Part shown: piece by piece, positions 1 to 6,634 of the stretch | How positions within the stretch are numbered: the first letter of the stretch is position 1 | How the letters are laid out: each line of letters opens with the position of its first letter | Assembly (NCBI GenBank): GCA_036307825.1 | Contig: JAXJWW010000004.1 | Coordinates: 1 to 14,429, forward strand | Direction: 5' to 3' | DNA length: 14,429 nucleotides | DNA from: RGIG9060 sp036307825 | GTDB lineage: Bacteria > Spirochaetota > Spirochaetia > Treponematales > Treponemataceae | Notes under the pieces: generated by a model | What the model was told of the DNA's origin: nothing | The model's input: only the letters and a program-made list of their open reading frames with translations | Databases searched by the model: none | Translations under genes and position numbers: made by a program

Positions 1-912
1 ATTTTCTACTACTCTGGGCATTCTGATGAAAACGCACTTTTGCTTGGGGAAGAATCTTTTGGTTACAGCCAATTAAAAAGCGCAATAAATTCTGTTCCTT
101 CTGATATTCATGTTGTAATGTTAGATTCTTGTTTTTCTGGAAATTTTATCCGAGCCAAAGGTGGAACACGACAAAAATCATTTTTAGTTGATGAATCTTC
201 TGTTGTTTCAGGACACGCTTATCTTTCTTCAAGTTCAGAAAGTGAAGCTTCTCAAGAATCAGATTTGATTCAATCTTCATATTTTACTCACGCTTTGATT
301 ACAGGTTTACGGGGCGCCGCAGATTCTTCTGGTGATAACAAAGTTTCTCTTAACGAATTGTATCATTATGCTTTTAACGAAACTTTATCTCAAACTGAAC
401 AAAGTACAATCGGGACACAACATCCTTCTTACGATATAACTTTAGTTGGTTCTGGGGATTTAATTTTATCTGATATTTCTACCGCTGAATCAATTTTAGT
501 TTTAGATTCAGACTTGGCAGGAACAATTTATGTTCGAAATGAAATTACAGGACAACTTGTTTCTGAAATAAAAAAATCTGGAGCAAATAAAATTCCTCTT
601 GCTTTAGAATCTGGAACTTATAAAGTTACAATGATTCAAGAAAATCAAACTTTAGAATCTAGCGTAAAGTTAAAAGCTGGTCGTTCAGTAAGTTTATCAA
701 TTAAAAAATTCAAAAAGGTTGATACAATCGATACTCGTTCTCGTGGTGGTAAATTTATTCCAAATCCTAAACCTTCACAAGAAGATAGAAATGATATTTA
801 CCAAGATTTACCAGATTCTGAAAGTGCCGATAAATTTTTTGACCTAAATGATGATATGAATGATGTTCGTAACAACGCAATGGACGCAATTAGGAAATTG
901 CAGAAGAAATAA
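1..912 (+). CDS. Caspase-fold (peptidase C14) protein, 5' end outside window
   Basis: The reading frame is open from base 1, so the true start lies upstream and 303 codons are visible. The frame opens with YYSGHS, the caspase/metacaspase histidine motif (His at bases 19-21). It continues to VVMLDSCFSG, the cysteine motif (Cys at 130-132). Both catalytic residues of clan CD are therefore present. A p10-like part follows (YFTHALITGLRGAAD) with a GDNKVSLNELYHY segment of the kind common in bacterial caspase-like proteins. Bases ~490-710 encode a beta-rich domain (TIYVRNEITGQLV, then LESGTYKVTMI) resembling PEGA/carboxypeptidase-regulatory-like folds. A charged, probably disordered tail ends the protein. 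It is probably an Arg/Lys- or Asp-directed cysteine protease; substrate and location cannot be told without the N-terminus. The next gene, an SH3 lipoprotein, starts 21 bases after the stop, and its promoter -35 lies inside this gene's last codons. The family call is firm; the biological role is unknown. Confidence 0.85.
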   Translation: MFYYSGHSDENALLLGEESFGYSQLKSAINSVPSDIHVVMLDSCFSGNFIRAKGGTRQKSFLVDESSVVSGHAYLSSSSESEASQESDLIQSSYFTHALITGLRGAADSSGDNKVSLNELYHYAFNETLSQTEQSTIGTQHPSYDITLVGSGDLILSDISTAESILVLDSDLAGTIYVRNEITGQLVSEIKKSGANKIPLALESGTYKVTMIQENQTLESSVKLKAGRSVSLSIKKFKKVDTIDTRSRGGKFIPNPKPSQEDRNDIYQDLPDSESADKFFDLNDDMNDVRNNAMDAIRKLQKK

Positions 913-933
913 AAATATGATATGCTATTCTCT
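898..933 (+). promoter_or_regulatory. Predicted promoter for a leaderless SH3-lipoprotein mRNA
   Basis: TTGCAG (898-903), 17-base spacer, extended -10 TGaTATGCT (-10 hexamer 921-926), then 7 bases to ATG at 934. The -35 is inside the caspase gene. No SD lies within 10 bases of the ATG. This is read by eye from sigma-70 consensus rules. Confidence 0.45.
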
Positions 934-2238
934 ATGAAAGCTATTAAATTATTTGTTTTTGTAACTGTATTGTTGTGTGCAATCTTTTCATTCAGTTCTT
1001 GTTCTCGACTTATGGGCTATTCTGTGGTTTTGTGGTCTTTACCTGAACAAAATTTAACAGATGGAATGATTGTTCCTGTATATATTAAATCAAATATCAC
1101 TCATACTTATGTAATTGGTATTCCTGAAACTGACCAAAAATGCGAAGTTTCTCTTTGGCAAATTTCAGAACCAGCTTCAAAAAAAGATGTAAAAGAGTTA
1201 GCAGAAAAATATATTGATTATCAAAGAAAGTACGCTAAAGTAAAATTAGACGGACTTCCAATTCGATATGAACCTGTAAATACAGCTCGTCAAGTTTATC
1301 GTCTTAGAGAAGGTGAAGTTCTTAAAGTTTTGTACAAAGGACAAGGTTCTGCAGTTATGTCAGGAAAAACTGCTTTGGAAGGGGACTGGCTTAGAGTTTT
1401 AACAAACGACGGACCTGCAGGTTGGTGTTTTTCTTACAACTTAAATGTTTTTGATGAAAGAGATGAACAAAAAGATAATTCTGATGATTCTCAAACTTTT
1501 GTTATCGATGAGTATTTAACAAAAATTCTTAGTGCAACTTGGTATCCAGAAACTTATTTAGAAATGATTAATACTGGTAGAATTGATTTAGGTGCAATGA
1601 GTCCATACTACAAATTTGATACAGGATTTGTTTCTGGTGAAGTTTCTCTTAATGTAAACGGTTTAACAGTTAAAAAGCCTTACAAAGGAATTTCTAAAAC
1701 AGGTAGCAATGTTTATCAATTTGATGATACAAACTTCAAAATGACAGTTCGTTCTTCAAGTTTTATTGTAATCCAATACATTGATGAACTTGGAATGCCA
1801 TCTTCTTATAATTTTGTTACTTTATCAACTGATGTAAATGAAGTTATTGCAAAAGAACAAGAACGCAGAAAAGCTGTTTTTGATGAACTAATTTCCGCAG
1901 GCCCAAGTTTTTCTAGTTCAAACTACGGTACAATTGAGTTTACAGAGGATTTTGGTTTTGCTTGGACAGGTTATGGATTGCTTAATTCTTCTTTAATTCC
2001 TGCAAATTCAGGTGAACTTGGTTCTGTTTCCTTTGGTTACTTTTTAGGTTCTTCTCTTAAAAATGAATTTGATGGAATTTTAACTTTAACTTTTGACGAA
2101 AACGGTAGAAAACTTAATTTCTTCTATAAACTGGAATCTGGTGGACTTCGTTTAGAAGATGCTCAAAGAGCACAATTCAAAAATTCACTTGCAGTGGATA
2201 GAAGCTCAAATCCAATCGTAATGTTCTTTGCAAAATAA
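934..2238 (+). CDS. SH3-domain lipoprotein
   Basis: Starting at 934 gives 434 residues opening MKAIKLFVFV, a typical signal peptide: two lysines, a hydrophobic stretch, then FSFSSC. The cysteine (residue 23 from this start) is the predicted lipidation site; FSSC is a loose lipobox of the spirochaete kind. An in-frame ATG at 922 would add MLFS, but a -10-like box overlaps it, so I prefer 934. Residues ~104-174 look like a bacterial SH3 domain (LDGLPIRYEPVN, then REGEVLKVLYKG, EGDWLRVLTNDGPAGWC). The domain GDWLRV/GWC pattern is characteristic of SH3b modules, which bind peptidoglycan or protein. The C-terminal ~230 residues form an unrecognised beta-rich region. It is probably anchored in a membrane facing the periplasm. 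It follows the caspase-like gene by 21 bases and may be functionally linked, but it appears to have its own promoter. Domain call good; function unknown. Confidence 0.8.
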   Translation: MKAIKLFVFVTVLLCAIFSFSSCSRLMGYSVVLWSLPEQNLTDGMIVPVYIKSNITHTYVIGIPETDQKCEVSLWQISEPASKKDVKELAEKYIDYQRKYAKVKLDGLPIRYEPVNTARQVYRLREGEVLKVLYKGQGSAVMSGKTALEGDWLRVLTNDGPAGWCFSYNLNVFDERDEQKDNSDDSQTFVIDEYLTKILSATWYPETYLEMINTGRIDLGAMSPYYKFDTGFVSGEVSLNVNGLTVKKPYKGISKTGSNVYQFDDTNFKMTVRSSSFIVIQYIDELGMPSSYNFVTLSTDVNEVIAKEQERRKAVFDELISAGPSFSSSNYGTIEFTEDFGFAWTGYGLLNSSLIPANSGELGSVSFGYFLGSSLKNEFDGILTLTFDENGRKLNFFYKLESGGLRLEDAQRAQFKNSLAVDRSSNPIVMFFAK

Positions 2239-2253
2239 TTTTTTTACTGGATT

Positions 2254-2268
2254 TGTTATAAGGGGAAG
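2254..2268 (+). promoter_or_regulatory. Extended -10-like element and SD before the ABC-F gene
   Basis: TGtTATAAG (2254-2262) looks like an extended -10 but lacks a good -35 at 17 bases. The overlapping AGGGGAAG (2261-2268) is a good SD, 7 bases from AGGGG to the GTG at 2273, and supports that start. The two readings compete: transcription starting from this -10 would remove the SD. Confidence 0.4.
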
Positions 2269-2272
2269 TTAA

Positions 2273-4240
2273 GTGTCGTTTGTACAATTTTCTAAAGTGT
2301 CTTTAGCCTTTGGGGATAGAGATATATTAAAAGATGTTTCTATAAATCTTGCTTCGGGAACAAAGTCTGCCTTAACTGGAGCCAACGGAAGTGGAAAATC
2401 AACTTTGATGAAAGTTCTTGCTGGTCTTGTTCCTTCCGATTCTGGCGATAGAGCAATCGAAAAAGGAACTCGTATTGGTTATCTTCCTCAATCTGGAATT
2501 GTACACGCAGGTTGCACTTTAAAAGAAGAAGCGGACAAAGGATTTCAGTTTGGCTACGATTTAGTTGCTCAAATGGAAAAACTTGGGGAAGAACTTGCAA
2601 ATTCAGAGAAAAATTCACTTTCTGAAAAGCAAAAAGAAAAACTTGTGGAACAACATCACGAAATTCAAGAAAAGCTAGAAGAAATTGACTGGTACAGAAA
2701 AGATATTCTTGCTCAGCAAATTTTAATCGGACTTGGTTTTGAACTTTCTGATTTAGAACGCCGAGTTGAAGAATTTTCTGGTGGTTGGCAGATGCGAATT
2801 GCTTTGGCAAAAGTTCTTCTTGCAAAACCTGATATTCTTTTGTTGGACGAACCTACAAACTATCTCGACATTGAAGCTCGTTCTTGGCTAGAACAATTTT
2901 TGAAAGAATTTAAAGGTGGATTTCTCTTAGTTAGCCACGATAGATATTTTCTTGATGTTACAATCAATGAAGTTTACGAACTTTTTAACGGAAGTTTAAA
3001 TCGATATCCGGGAAATTATTCTCATTATGAAAAGGTTAGAGAAGTTGAACTTGAAAGTTTAATTGCTCGTTACGAAATTCAGCAAGAAGAAATCCGAAAA
3101 TTAGAAGATTTTATTCGTCGATTTGGTTATAAGGCAACAAAGGCGGCTCAAGCACAAGAAAGACAAAAAATGCTTGATAAAATTGAACGAATTGAAATTC
3201 CAGAAACCTTAAAAAAGATTCATTTTACATTTCCTCCTGCTCCTCATTCTGGACGCTTAGTTGTAACTTTGGAAAAATTAAATAAAATTTGGACTTCGGA
3301 AAATTATCAAAATCATGTTATCAAAGATTTAGATATAGTAATTGAAAATGGCGATAGATTAGTTGTTGCTGGACGAAACGGCGCAGGAAAATCAACTTTA
3401 CTTAGAATTATTTCAGGTAACGACAGCGATTTTACTGGAACTGTAAAACTTGGTGCTGGCGTTTCAATTGGCTATTTTTCGCAGGATAATGCAGAAACTC
3501 TAAAAGGCAGTATGAGCATCTTAGAATTTTTAGAAGCCGAAGCTCCTTTAGAACTTATTCCAAAATTGCGTGATATGTTGGGTGCTTTCCTTTTTAGAGG
3601 TGATGATGTTTTTAAAAGTATAGATGTGCTTTCTGGTGGTGAAAAAAGCCGACTTGCACTTTTAAGAATTTTGCTAAAACCTGTAAACTTACTCATTTTG
3701 GACGAACCTACAAACCACTTGGATTTGCATTCAAAAGATGTTTTGTTAAAAGCCTTAAAAGATTTTGGCGGAACTGTAATTTTTGTTTCTCACGACCGAG
3801 GTTTTATCGAAAGTCTTGCAAATCGAGTTTTGGAACTTAAACCAGGACAAGCAAAGGTTTTTCCGGGAGATTACAAATATTATCTTGAGCAAATTGGAAA
3901 ACTTGAACAAGGTGAAGTTGTTCAGAGTCAAGTAAAATCAAATTCTTTTGTTCAAAGTGATGAGCCTAAAAAAACTGCAAGTCAACTTTCTCGTGAAGAA
4001 ACAAAACGATTACAAGCAGAAAAACGTCGTCTTGAAAAAGAAGAAGAAAAACTGATGACAGAAATTTCTGAACTTGAAGAAGAAAAATCTAGTTTAGAAG
4101 AAAAACTTTCTACTCCAGAAGTTTATTCCGACGGAGTTTTGTGCAAGGAAATTACTCAGCAAGTTGCTCAAATTGAAGAAAAACTTACACAGTTAAATTC
4201 TCGTTGGGAAGAAGTTTCTGAAAAATTAGCAGAATATTAG
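2273..4240 (+). CDS. ABC-F family ATPase (Uup/ABCF3-like)
   Basis: A soluble protein of 655 residues with two ABC domains and no membrane segments, typical of ABC-F ribosome-associated factors. First ABC: Walker A GANGSGKST (36-44), signature FSGGW (168-172), Walker B ILLLDEPTNYLD (188-199), switch His in SHDR (221-224). Linker ~250-320 is rich in charged residues and contains KAAQAQERQKM, matching the P-site tRNA-interaction linker. Second ABC: GRNGAGKST (367-375), LSGGE (453-457), LLILDEPTNHLD (473-484), SHDR (506-509). A coiled coil (~573-655, rich in E, K and L) ends the protein, as in Uup-type members. Such proteins bind the ribosomal E site and relieve stalled or mis-set translation; some confer antibiotic resistance, but nothing here marks this one as a resistance factor. 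Start GTG at 2273 is fixed by AGGGG 7 bases upstream. Its stop overlaps the convergent trmJ stop by 4 bases. Family certain; subfamily uncertain. Confidence 0.93.
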   Translation: MSFVQFSKVSLAFGDRDILKDVSINLASGTKSALTGANGSGKSTLMKVLAGLVPSDSGDRAIEKGTRIGYLPQSGIVHAGCTLKEEADKGFQFGYDLVAQMEKLGEELANSEKNSLSEKQKEKLVEQHHEIQEKLEEIDWYRKDILAQQILIGLGFELSDLERRVEEFSGGWQMRIALAKVLLAKPDILLLDEPTNYLDIEARSWLEQFLKEFKGGFLLVSHDRYFLDVTINEVYELFNGSLNRYPGNYSHYEKVREVELESLIARYEIQQEEIRKLEDFIRRFGYKATKAAQAQERQKMLDKIERIEIPETLKKIHFTFPPAPHSGRLVVTLEKLNKIWTSENYQNHVIKDLDIVIENGDRLVVAGRNGAGKSTLLRIISGNDSDFTGTVKLGAGVSIGYFSQDNAETLKGSMSILEFLEAEAPLELIPKLRDMLGAFLFRGDDVFKSIDVLSGGEKSRLALLRILLKPVNLLILDEPTNHLDLHSKDVLLKALKDFGGTVIFVSHDRGFIESLANRVLELKPGQAKVFPGDYKYYLEQIGKLEQGEVVQSQVKSNSFVQSDEPKKTASQLSREETKRLQAEKRRLEKEEEKLMTEISELEEEKSSLEEKLSTPEVYSDGVLCKEITQQVAQIEEKLTQLNSRWEEVSEKLAEY

Positions 4241-4980
4241 TCTTTCTTTTTGTTTGCAAGTCCACTAGCTTTTACAAACATTTTTTCGATGTATTGAGCC
4301 TCACCTTCAGAAATCATTGCTCTTGAAAGAATTGATTTCCAAAAGTTTTCCATATCATTTTGACCTGCAAGAGTAAAAAATCCAATCTTTTTTAGGTTTT
4401 CGATAATAACATCAACTGTTTTGTTCAATCGTTCAATTTGGATTGGTGTATATCCTGAAGAAAATTTTTGTTTTTCAGTTAAATTGATATGTCTAAAAAT
4501 TGTGTAGCAAATTACTTGCACAGCATGAGAAAGATTTAATGAACCAAAATCTTCACTGGAAGGAATATTCACTCCGATTGTGCAAACTTCTAGTTCTTCG
4601 TCTGTTAAGCCAGTTCTCTCGTTTCCAAAAATCAAAGCGATTTTAGAATTTGCCTCGTCGCAAAGTTGCTCTGTCATTTTGGCAAATTCTTCTGGAAAAA
4701 CTAAAAACTCTTTGCGTTTTTTACCTCGTCGTCGTGTAGTTCCTGCTGCAACAGAACAATCTGAAATTGCCTCTTCTAATGTGTCAAAAAATCTTGCATT
4801 ATGCCAAATTGAAAAGGCGTGAATAGACAAAATTCTGATTTTTTCTTCGTCGTAATCTGATTTTTTTCCTACAATTCTTAAATCTAAAATATCATTGTTT
4901 GCCATTGCTCTACAAACTGAACCGATATTTCGGCTTTCGTCTGGGTGGCATAAAATTACACAAAATTGTTCTGTTTTCAT
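4237..4980 (-). CDS. trmJ: TrmJ-family tRNA/rRNA 2'-O-methyltransferase (SPOUT)
   Basis: 247 residues carrying the SpoU/TrmH SPOUT motifs in order: SRNIGSVCRAM (16-26), AGTTRRR (79-85), FGNERTGL (118-125) and IPSSEDFGSLNLSHAVQV (139-156). The long form of motif 3 (SLNL.HAVQV), the GTTRRR segment and the length fit TrmJ, which methylates the ribose of residue 32 in tRNA using S-adenosylmethionine. Arg17 is in the position of the conserved catalytic/binding arginine, and the knot-forming C-terminal motif is intact. The C-terminal ~75 residues form the helical extension seen in TrmJ. It is transcribed away from the SDR gene from a shared 46-base region and converges on the ABC-F gene. The ATG at 4980 has no SD; a perfect extended -10 ends 7 bases before it. 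Family is confident; exact target nucleotide is inferred. Confidence 0.85.
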   Translation of the reverse strand: MKTEQFCVILCHPDESRNIGSVCRAMANNDILDLRIVGKKSDYDEEKIRILSIHAFSIWHNARFFDTLEEAISDCSVAAGTTRRRGKKRKEFLVFPEEFAKMTEQLCDEANSKIALIFGNERTGLTDEELEVCTIGVNIPSSEDFGSLNLSHAVQVICYTIFRHINLTEKQKFSSGYTPIQIERLNKTVDVIIENLKKIGFFTLAGQNDMENFWKSILSRAMISEGEAQYIEKMFVKASGLANKKKD

Positions 4981-5016
4981 AAAAAAAATTATAACATTTT
5001 TTTTGAATTTTGTTTA
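4981..5016 (-). promoter_or_regulatory. Predicted promoter for leaderless trmJ mRNA
   Basis: Read on the minus strand: TAAACA (5016-5011), 17-base spacer, extended -10 TGtTATAAT with the hexamer at 4993-4988, then seven T residues and ATG at 4980. The -10 is a perfect consensus. No SD is present. Confidence 0.6.
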
Positions 5017-5026
5017 TACTAAAATA
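4991..5026 (+). promoter_or_regulatory. Predicted promoter for leaderless SDR mRNA
   Basis: ATAACA (4991-4996, four of six consensus bases), 18-base spacer, TATACT (5015-5020), 6 bases to ATG at 5027. It overlaps the divergent trmJ promoter: each -35 touches or overlaps the other promoter's -10. No SD precedes 5027. Confidence 0.5.
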
Positions 5027-5848
5027 ATGGTAGATTTTTTAGAAATGGAACAAAATTTGTCCAAAATACAAAAAAACAAAAAAACTGTAATTATCGGAGC
5101 AAGTGGCGGAATCGGAAGAGAACTTGCTTTAGAACTTGCCTCAACTACTCAAGAATTGGTTTTACATGGACTTTCCCAAGAAAAATTGGATTTTCTTAAA
5201 GGTGAAATTTTCGAAAATTCTTATATGACTATTATGAATGAATTTTTAAGTTATCCAAAATTAACTGATATTTCTTACAAATTTACACCTTCATTTTTTA
5301 CCGGTGAAGAAGATACTTCTACAGAAAGTACAAAAAATCTTTTATTAGACCACATAAAAACTGCTGATACTTTATGTGTTTGCTACGGACCTTTTTTACA
5401 AAAACCAATTCATCAAATGTCCCAAAGTGAATGGCTAGAAATTTCAACTTTGGTTTTTGCACTCCCTGGATTTTTGACTTCCCTTGCATTACCTCACATG
5501 ATGGAACATAAATTTGGTAGAATTTTGCTTTTTGGTGGAACTCGCACAGATTCTGTAAATGGATTTAAAACTAACCCAGTTTACGGGGCTGCAAAAACTG
5601 CAATTTGTAGTTTGGTAAAATCAGTTTGCTTAGAGTATTCTCAATATGGAATCCGTTGTAACGCAATTTTGCCGGGTTTTGTGGAAACTGAATATGTTTC
5701 AGAAGCACAAATGAATTACTACAAAAATTTGTTAAATTCCGATGGGATAATAGAGGCTGCATCAGTTGCAAAAACAGCAAACTTCCTTCTTGATAACGAA
5801 GATTTAAATGGAGTTCTTCTTAAAGTTGATAGAGGTTGGAACTGTTAA
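5027..5848 (+). CDS. Short-chain dehydrogenase/reductase (SDR)
   Basis: 273 residues from ATG 5027. A longer upstream extension of the frame runs through the trmJ start and is implausible; ATG 5045 is an alternative. The Rossmann nucleotide-binding motif GASGGIG is at 24-30. YGAAK at 186-190 supplies the catalytic Tyr and Lys (YxxxK). IRCNAILPGFVET (209-221) is the usual post-catalytic strand and loop. Oddities: the NNAG structural motif is replaced by CYGPF (119-123), and the catalytic serine expected about 13 residues before Tyr186 is not at that place; the segment reads FGGTRTDSVNGF. Thr172, Thr174 or Ser176 may substitute. The fold and cofactor (NAD(P)H) are clear, the substrate is not. 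No neighbour points to a pathway. The final RGWNC resembles the cofactor/substrate lid region of FabG-like enzymes (DRG near the end). Confidence 0.82.
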   Translation: MVDFLEMEQNLSKIQKNKKTVIIGASGGIGRELALELASTTQELVLHGLSQEKLDFLKGEIFENSYMTIMNEFLSYPKLTDISYKFTPSFFTGEEDTSTESTKNLLLDHIKTADTLCVCYGPFLQKPIHQMSQSEWLEISTLVFALPGFLTSLALPHMMEHKFGRILLFGGTRTDSVNGFKTNPVYGAAKTAICSLVKSVCLEYSQYGIRCNAILPGFVETEYVSEAQMNYYKNLLNSDGIIEAASVAKTANFLLDNEDLNGVLLKVDRGWNC

Positions 5849-5857
5849 AAAAAATAT

Positions 5858-5887
5858 TTGACATAAGATATTTATGTAGTATAGAAT
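5858..5887 (+). promoter_or_regulatory. Promoter of the STAS gene
   Basis: Perfect -35 TTGACA (5858-5863), 18-base spacer and TAGAAT (5882-5887, five of six). Transcription would begin near 5894, leaving a leader of about 41 bases. This is the best consensus -35 in the window and the only clear case with a real 5' leader. Confidence 0.6.
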
Positions 5888-5900
5888 ATAAGTTATAACA

Positions 5901-5934
5901 AAGGGGAGAGGTCATTTTATTGACCAAGTAATTT
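5901..5934 (+). promoter_or_regulatory. Distant SD and intervening hairpin in STAS leader
   Basis: AAGGGGAGAG (5901-5910) is a strong purine-rich SD, but the ATG is at 5935, about 26 bases past the AGGGGAG core. Between them GGTCA (5910-5914) and TGACC (5921-5925) form a perfect 5-bp stem with a 6-base loop. Folding removes 16 bases and brings SD-to-ATG spacing to about 10. An in-frame TAA at 5929-5931 rules out an upstream in-frame start. Confidence 0.5.
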
Positions 5935-6495
5935 ATGAGTACTAATAATAATCTTATTCCTGGTTTTGATGATGAAAAAGACGATAGCCTTAAGATTCTT
6001 TTAGAGGCTACACCTTCTGTAGATAAATGTCTTATTTTATATCTAAACGGATATATCGATACTTACAATTCAAATTTCTTTCAAAAAAGAATTGCCAAGG
6101 TTGTTGAAGCAGGCTATGTTAATTTGATTTTTAACTGTGCAGCTTTAAATTATGTTTCTTCAACTGGTATTGGATCTTTTACTTCTTTTCTTAAGATGGT
6201 TAAGCCAAAGGGTGGCGATGTTGTTCTTTTAGAAATTCAACCAAAAGTTTATGAAGTATTTCAGTTACTAGGATTTTCTCAATTTTTTAATATTAAAGAT
6301 TCTGTTGATGATTCAATTAAGTTTTTTAATAAAGATTCATCATCTTCTGATACATCCTTGGATTTATTTCCAAAAATATTTGCTTGTCCGGTTTGTTCTA
6401 AAAAACTAAAGGCTACAAAGGCTGGTAGGTTCCGATGTTCCGAATGTAAAACAATTCTTGCTATTGATAATCAAGGACAGGTTTTCTTAGGATAG
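5935..6495 (+). CDS. STAS-domain protein (anti-sigma antagonist-like) with C-terminal zinc ribbon
   Basis: 186 residues. A STAS domain spans ~20-132: LILYLNGYIDTYN (33-45), FNCAALNYVSSTGIGSF (66-82), GGDVVLLEIQPKVYEVFQLLGF (93-114). In SpoIIAA/RsbV proteins the phosphorylated serine lies in a DSSG segment; here the aligned segment is SSTG, placing Ser76 at the phospho-site with the preceding Asp changed to Ser75. After a Ser/Asp-rich linker (~133-145) comes a zinc ribbon with two CxxC knuckles, Cys151/Cys154 and Cys168/Cys171. Such STAS proteins normally work by partner switching with a serine kinase and phosphatase, but no such partner is encoded here. The ribbon could bind RNA polymerase, nucleic acid or another protein. 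It stands alone, with its own promoter, an unusual leader and a strong terminator. STAS fold is confident; regulatory target unknown. Confidence 0.85.
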   Translation: MSTNNNLIPGFDDEKDDSLKILLEATPSVDKCLILYLNGYIDTYNSNFFQKRIAKVVEAGYVNLIFNCAALNYVSSTGIGSFTSFLKMVKPKGGDVVLLEIQPKVYEVFQLLGFSQFFNIKDSVDDSIKFFNKDSSSSDTSLDLFPKIFACPVCSKKLKATKAGRFRCSECKTILAIDNQGQVFLG

Positions 6496-6514
6496 TTTTT
6501 ATCTTTTGGTTTAG

Positions 6515-6568
6515 AAAGCCACTTTGCACTTCAGATTTTCTGGATTGTAAGTGGCTTTTATTTTTTTT
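6515..6568 (+). terminator. Intrinsic terminator after the STAS gene
   Basis: AAAGCCACTT (6515-6524) pairs perfectly with AAGTGGCTTT (6549-6558). The loop holds a second small stem, CAGA (6532-6535) with TCTG (6539-6542). The run TTTT-A-TTTTTTTT (6556-6568) follows. A strong rho-independent signal that isolates the STAS gene as a single-gene unit. Confidence 0.85.
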
Positions 6569-6599
6569 AGGAAGTTATATTTTATCTAAAAAAAATTTC

Positions 6600-6634
6600 T
6601 TGTTTTTGTTCATTCTTCGTGATATCATATACTG
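6600..6634 (+). promoter_or_regulatory. Predicted promoter for leaderless membrane-protein operon
   Basis: TTGTTT (6600-6605), 17-base spacer, extended -10 TGaTATCAT (hexamer 6623-6628), then 6 bases to ATG at 6635. An overlapping TATACT (6628-6633) abuts the ATG and would place the start of transcription inside the gene, so it is less likely. There is no SD. Confidence 0.5.

Noticed and set aside
2340..3696. Open frames on the minus strand inside the ABC-F gene (2340-2825 and 3472-3696)
   Set aside because: They lie fully within a gene with complete ABC-F motifs, have no recognisable domain and no start signals; they are antisense shadows of AT-rich codons.
2273..4240. ABC-F gene as an antibiotic-resistance determinant
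   Set aside because: Nothing in the sequence separates it from housekeeping Uup/ABCF3-like members; the linker and C-terminal coiled coil are ordinary.
4895..5026. Longer SDR start at 4895
   Set aside because: The first 44 codons would overlap the trmJ start and its promoter, and are not SDR-like; ATG 5027 begins shortly before the Rossmann motif.
6628..6633. TATACT as the -10 for the 6635 gene
   Set aside because: It abuts the ATG, so transcription would start inside the coding sequence; TGaTATCAT just upstream with TTGTTT at 17 bases fits better.
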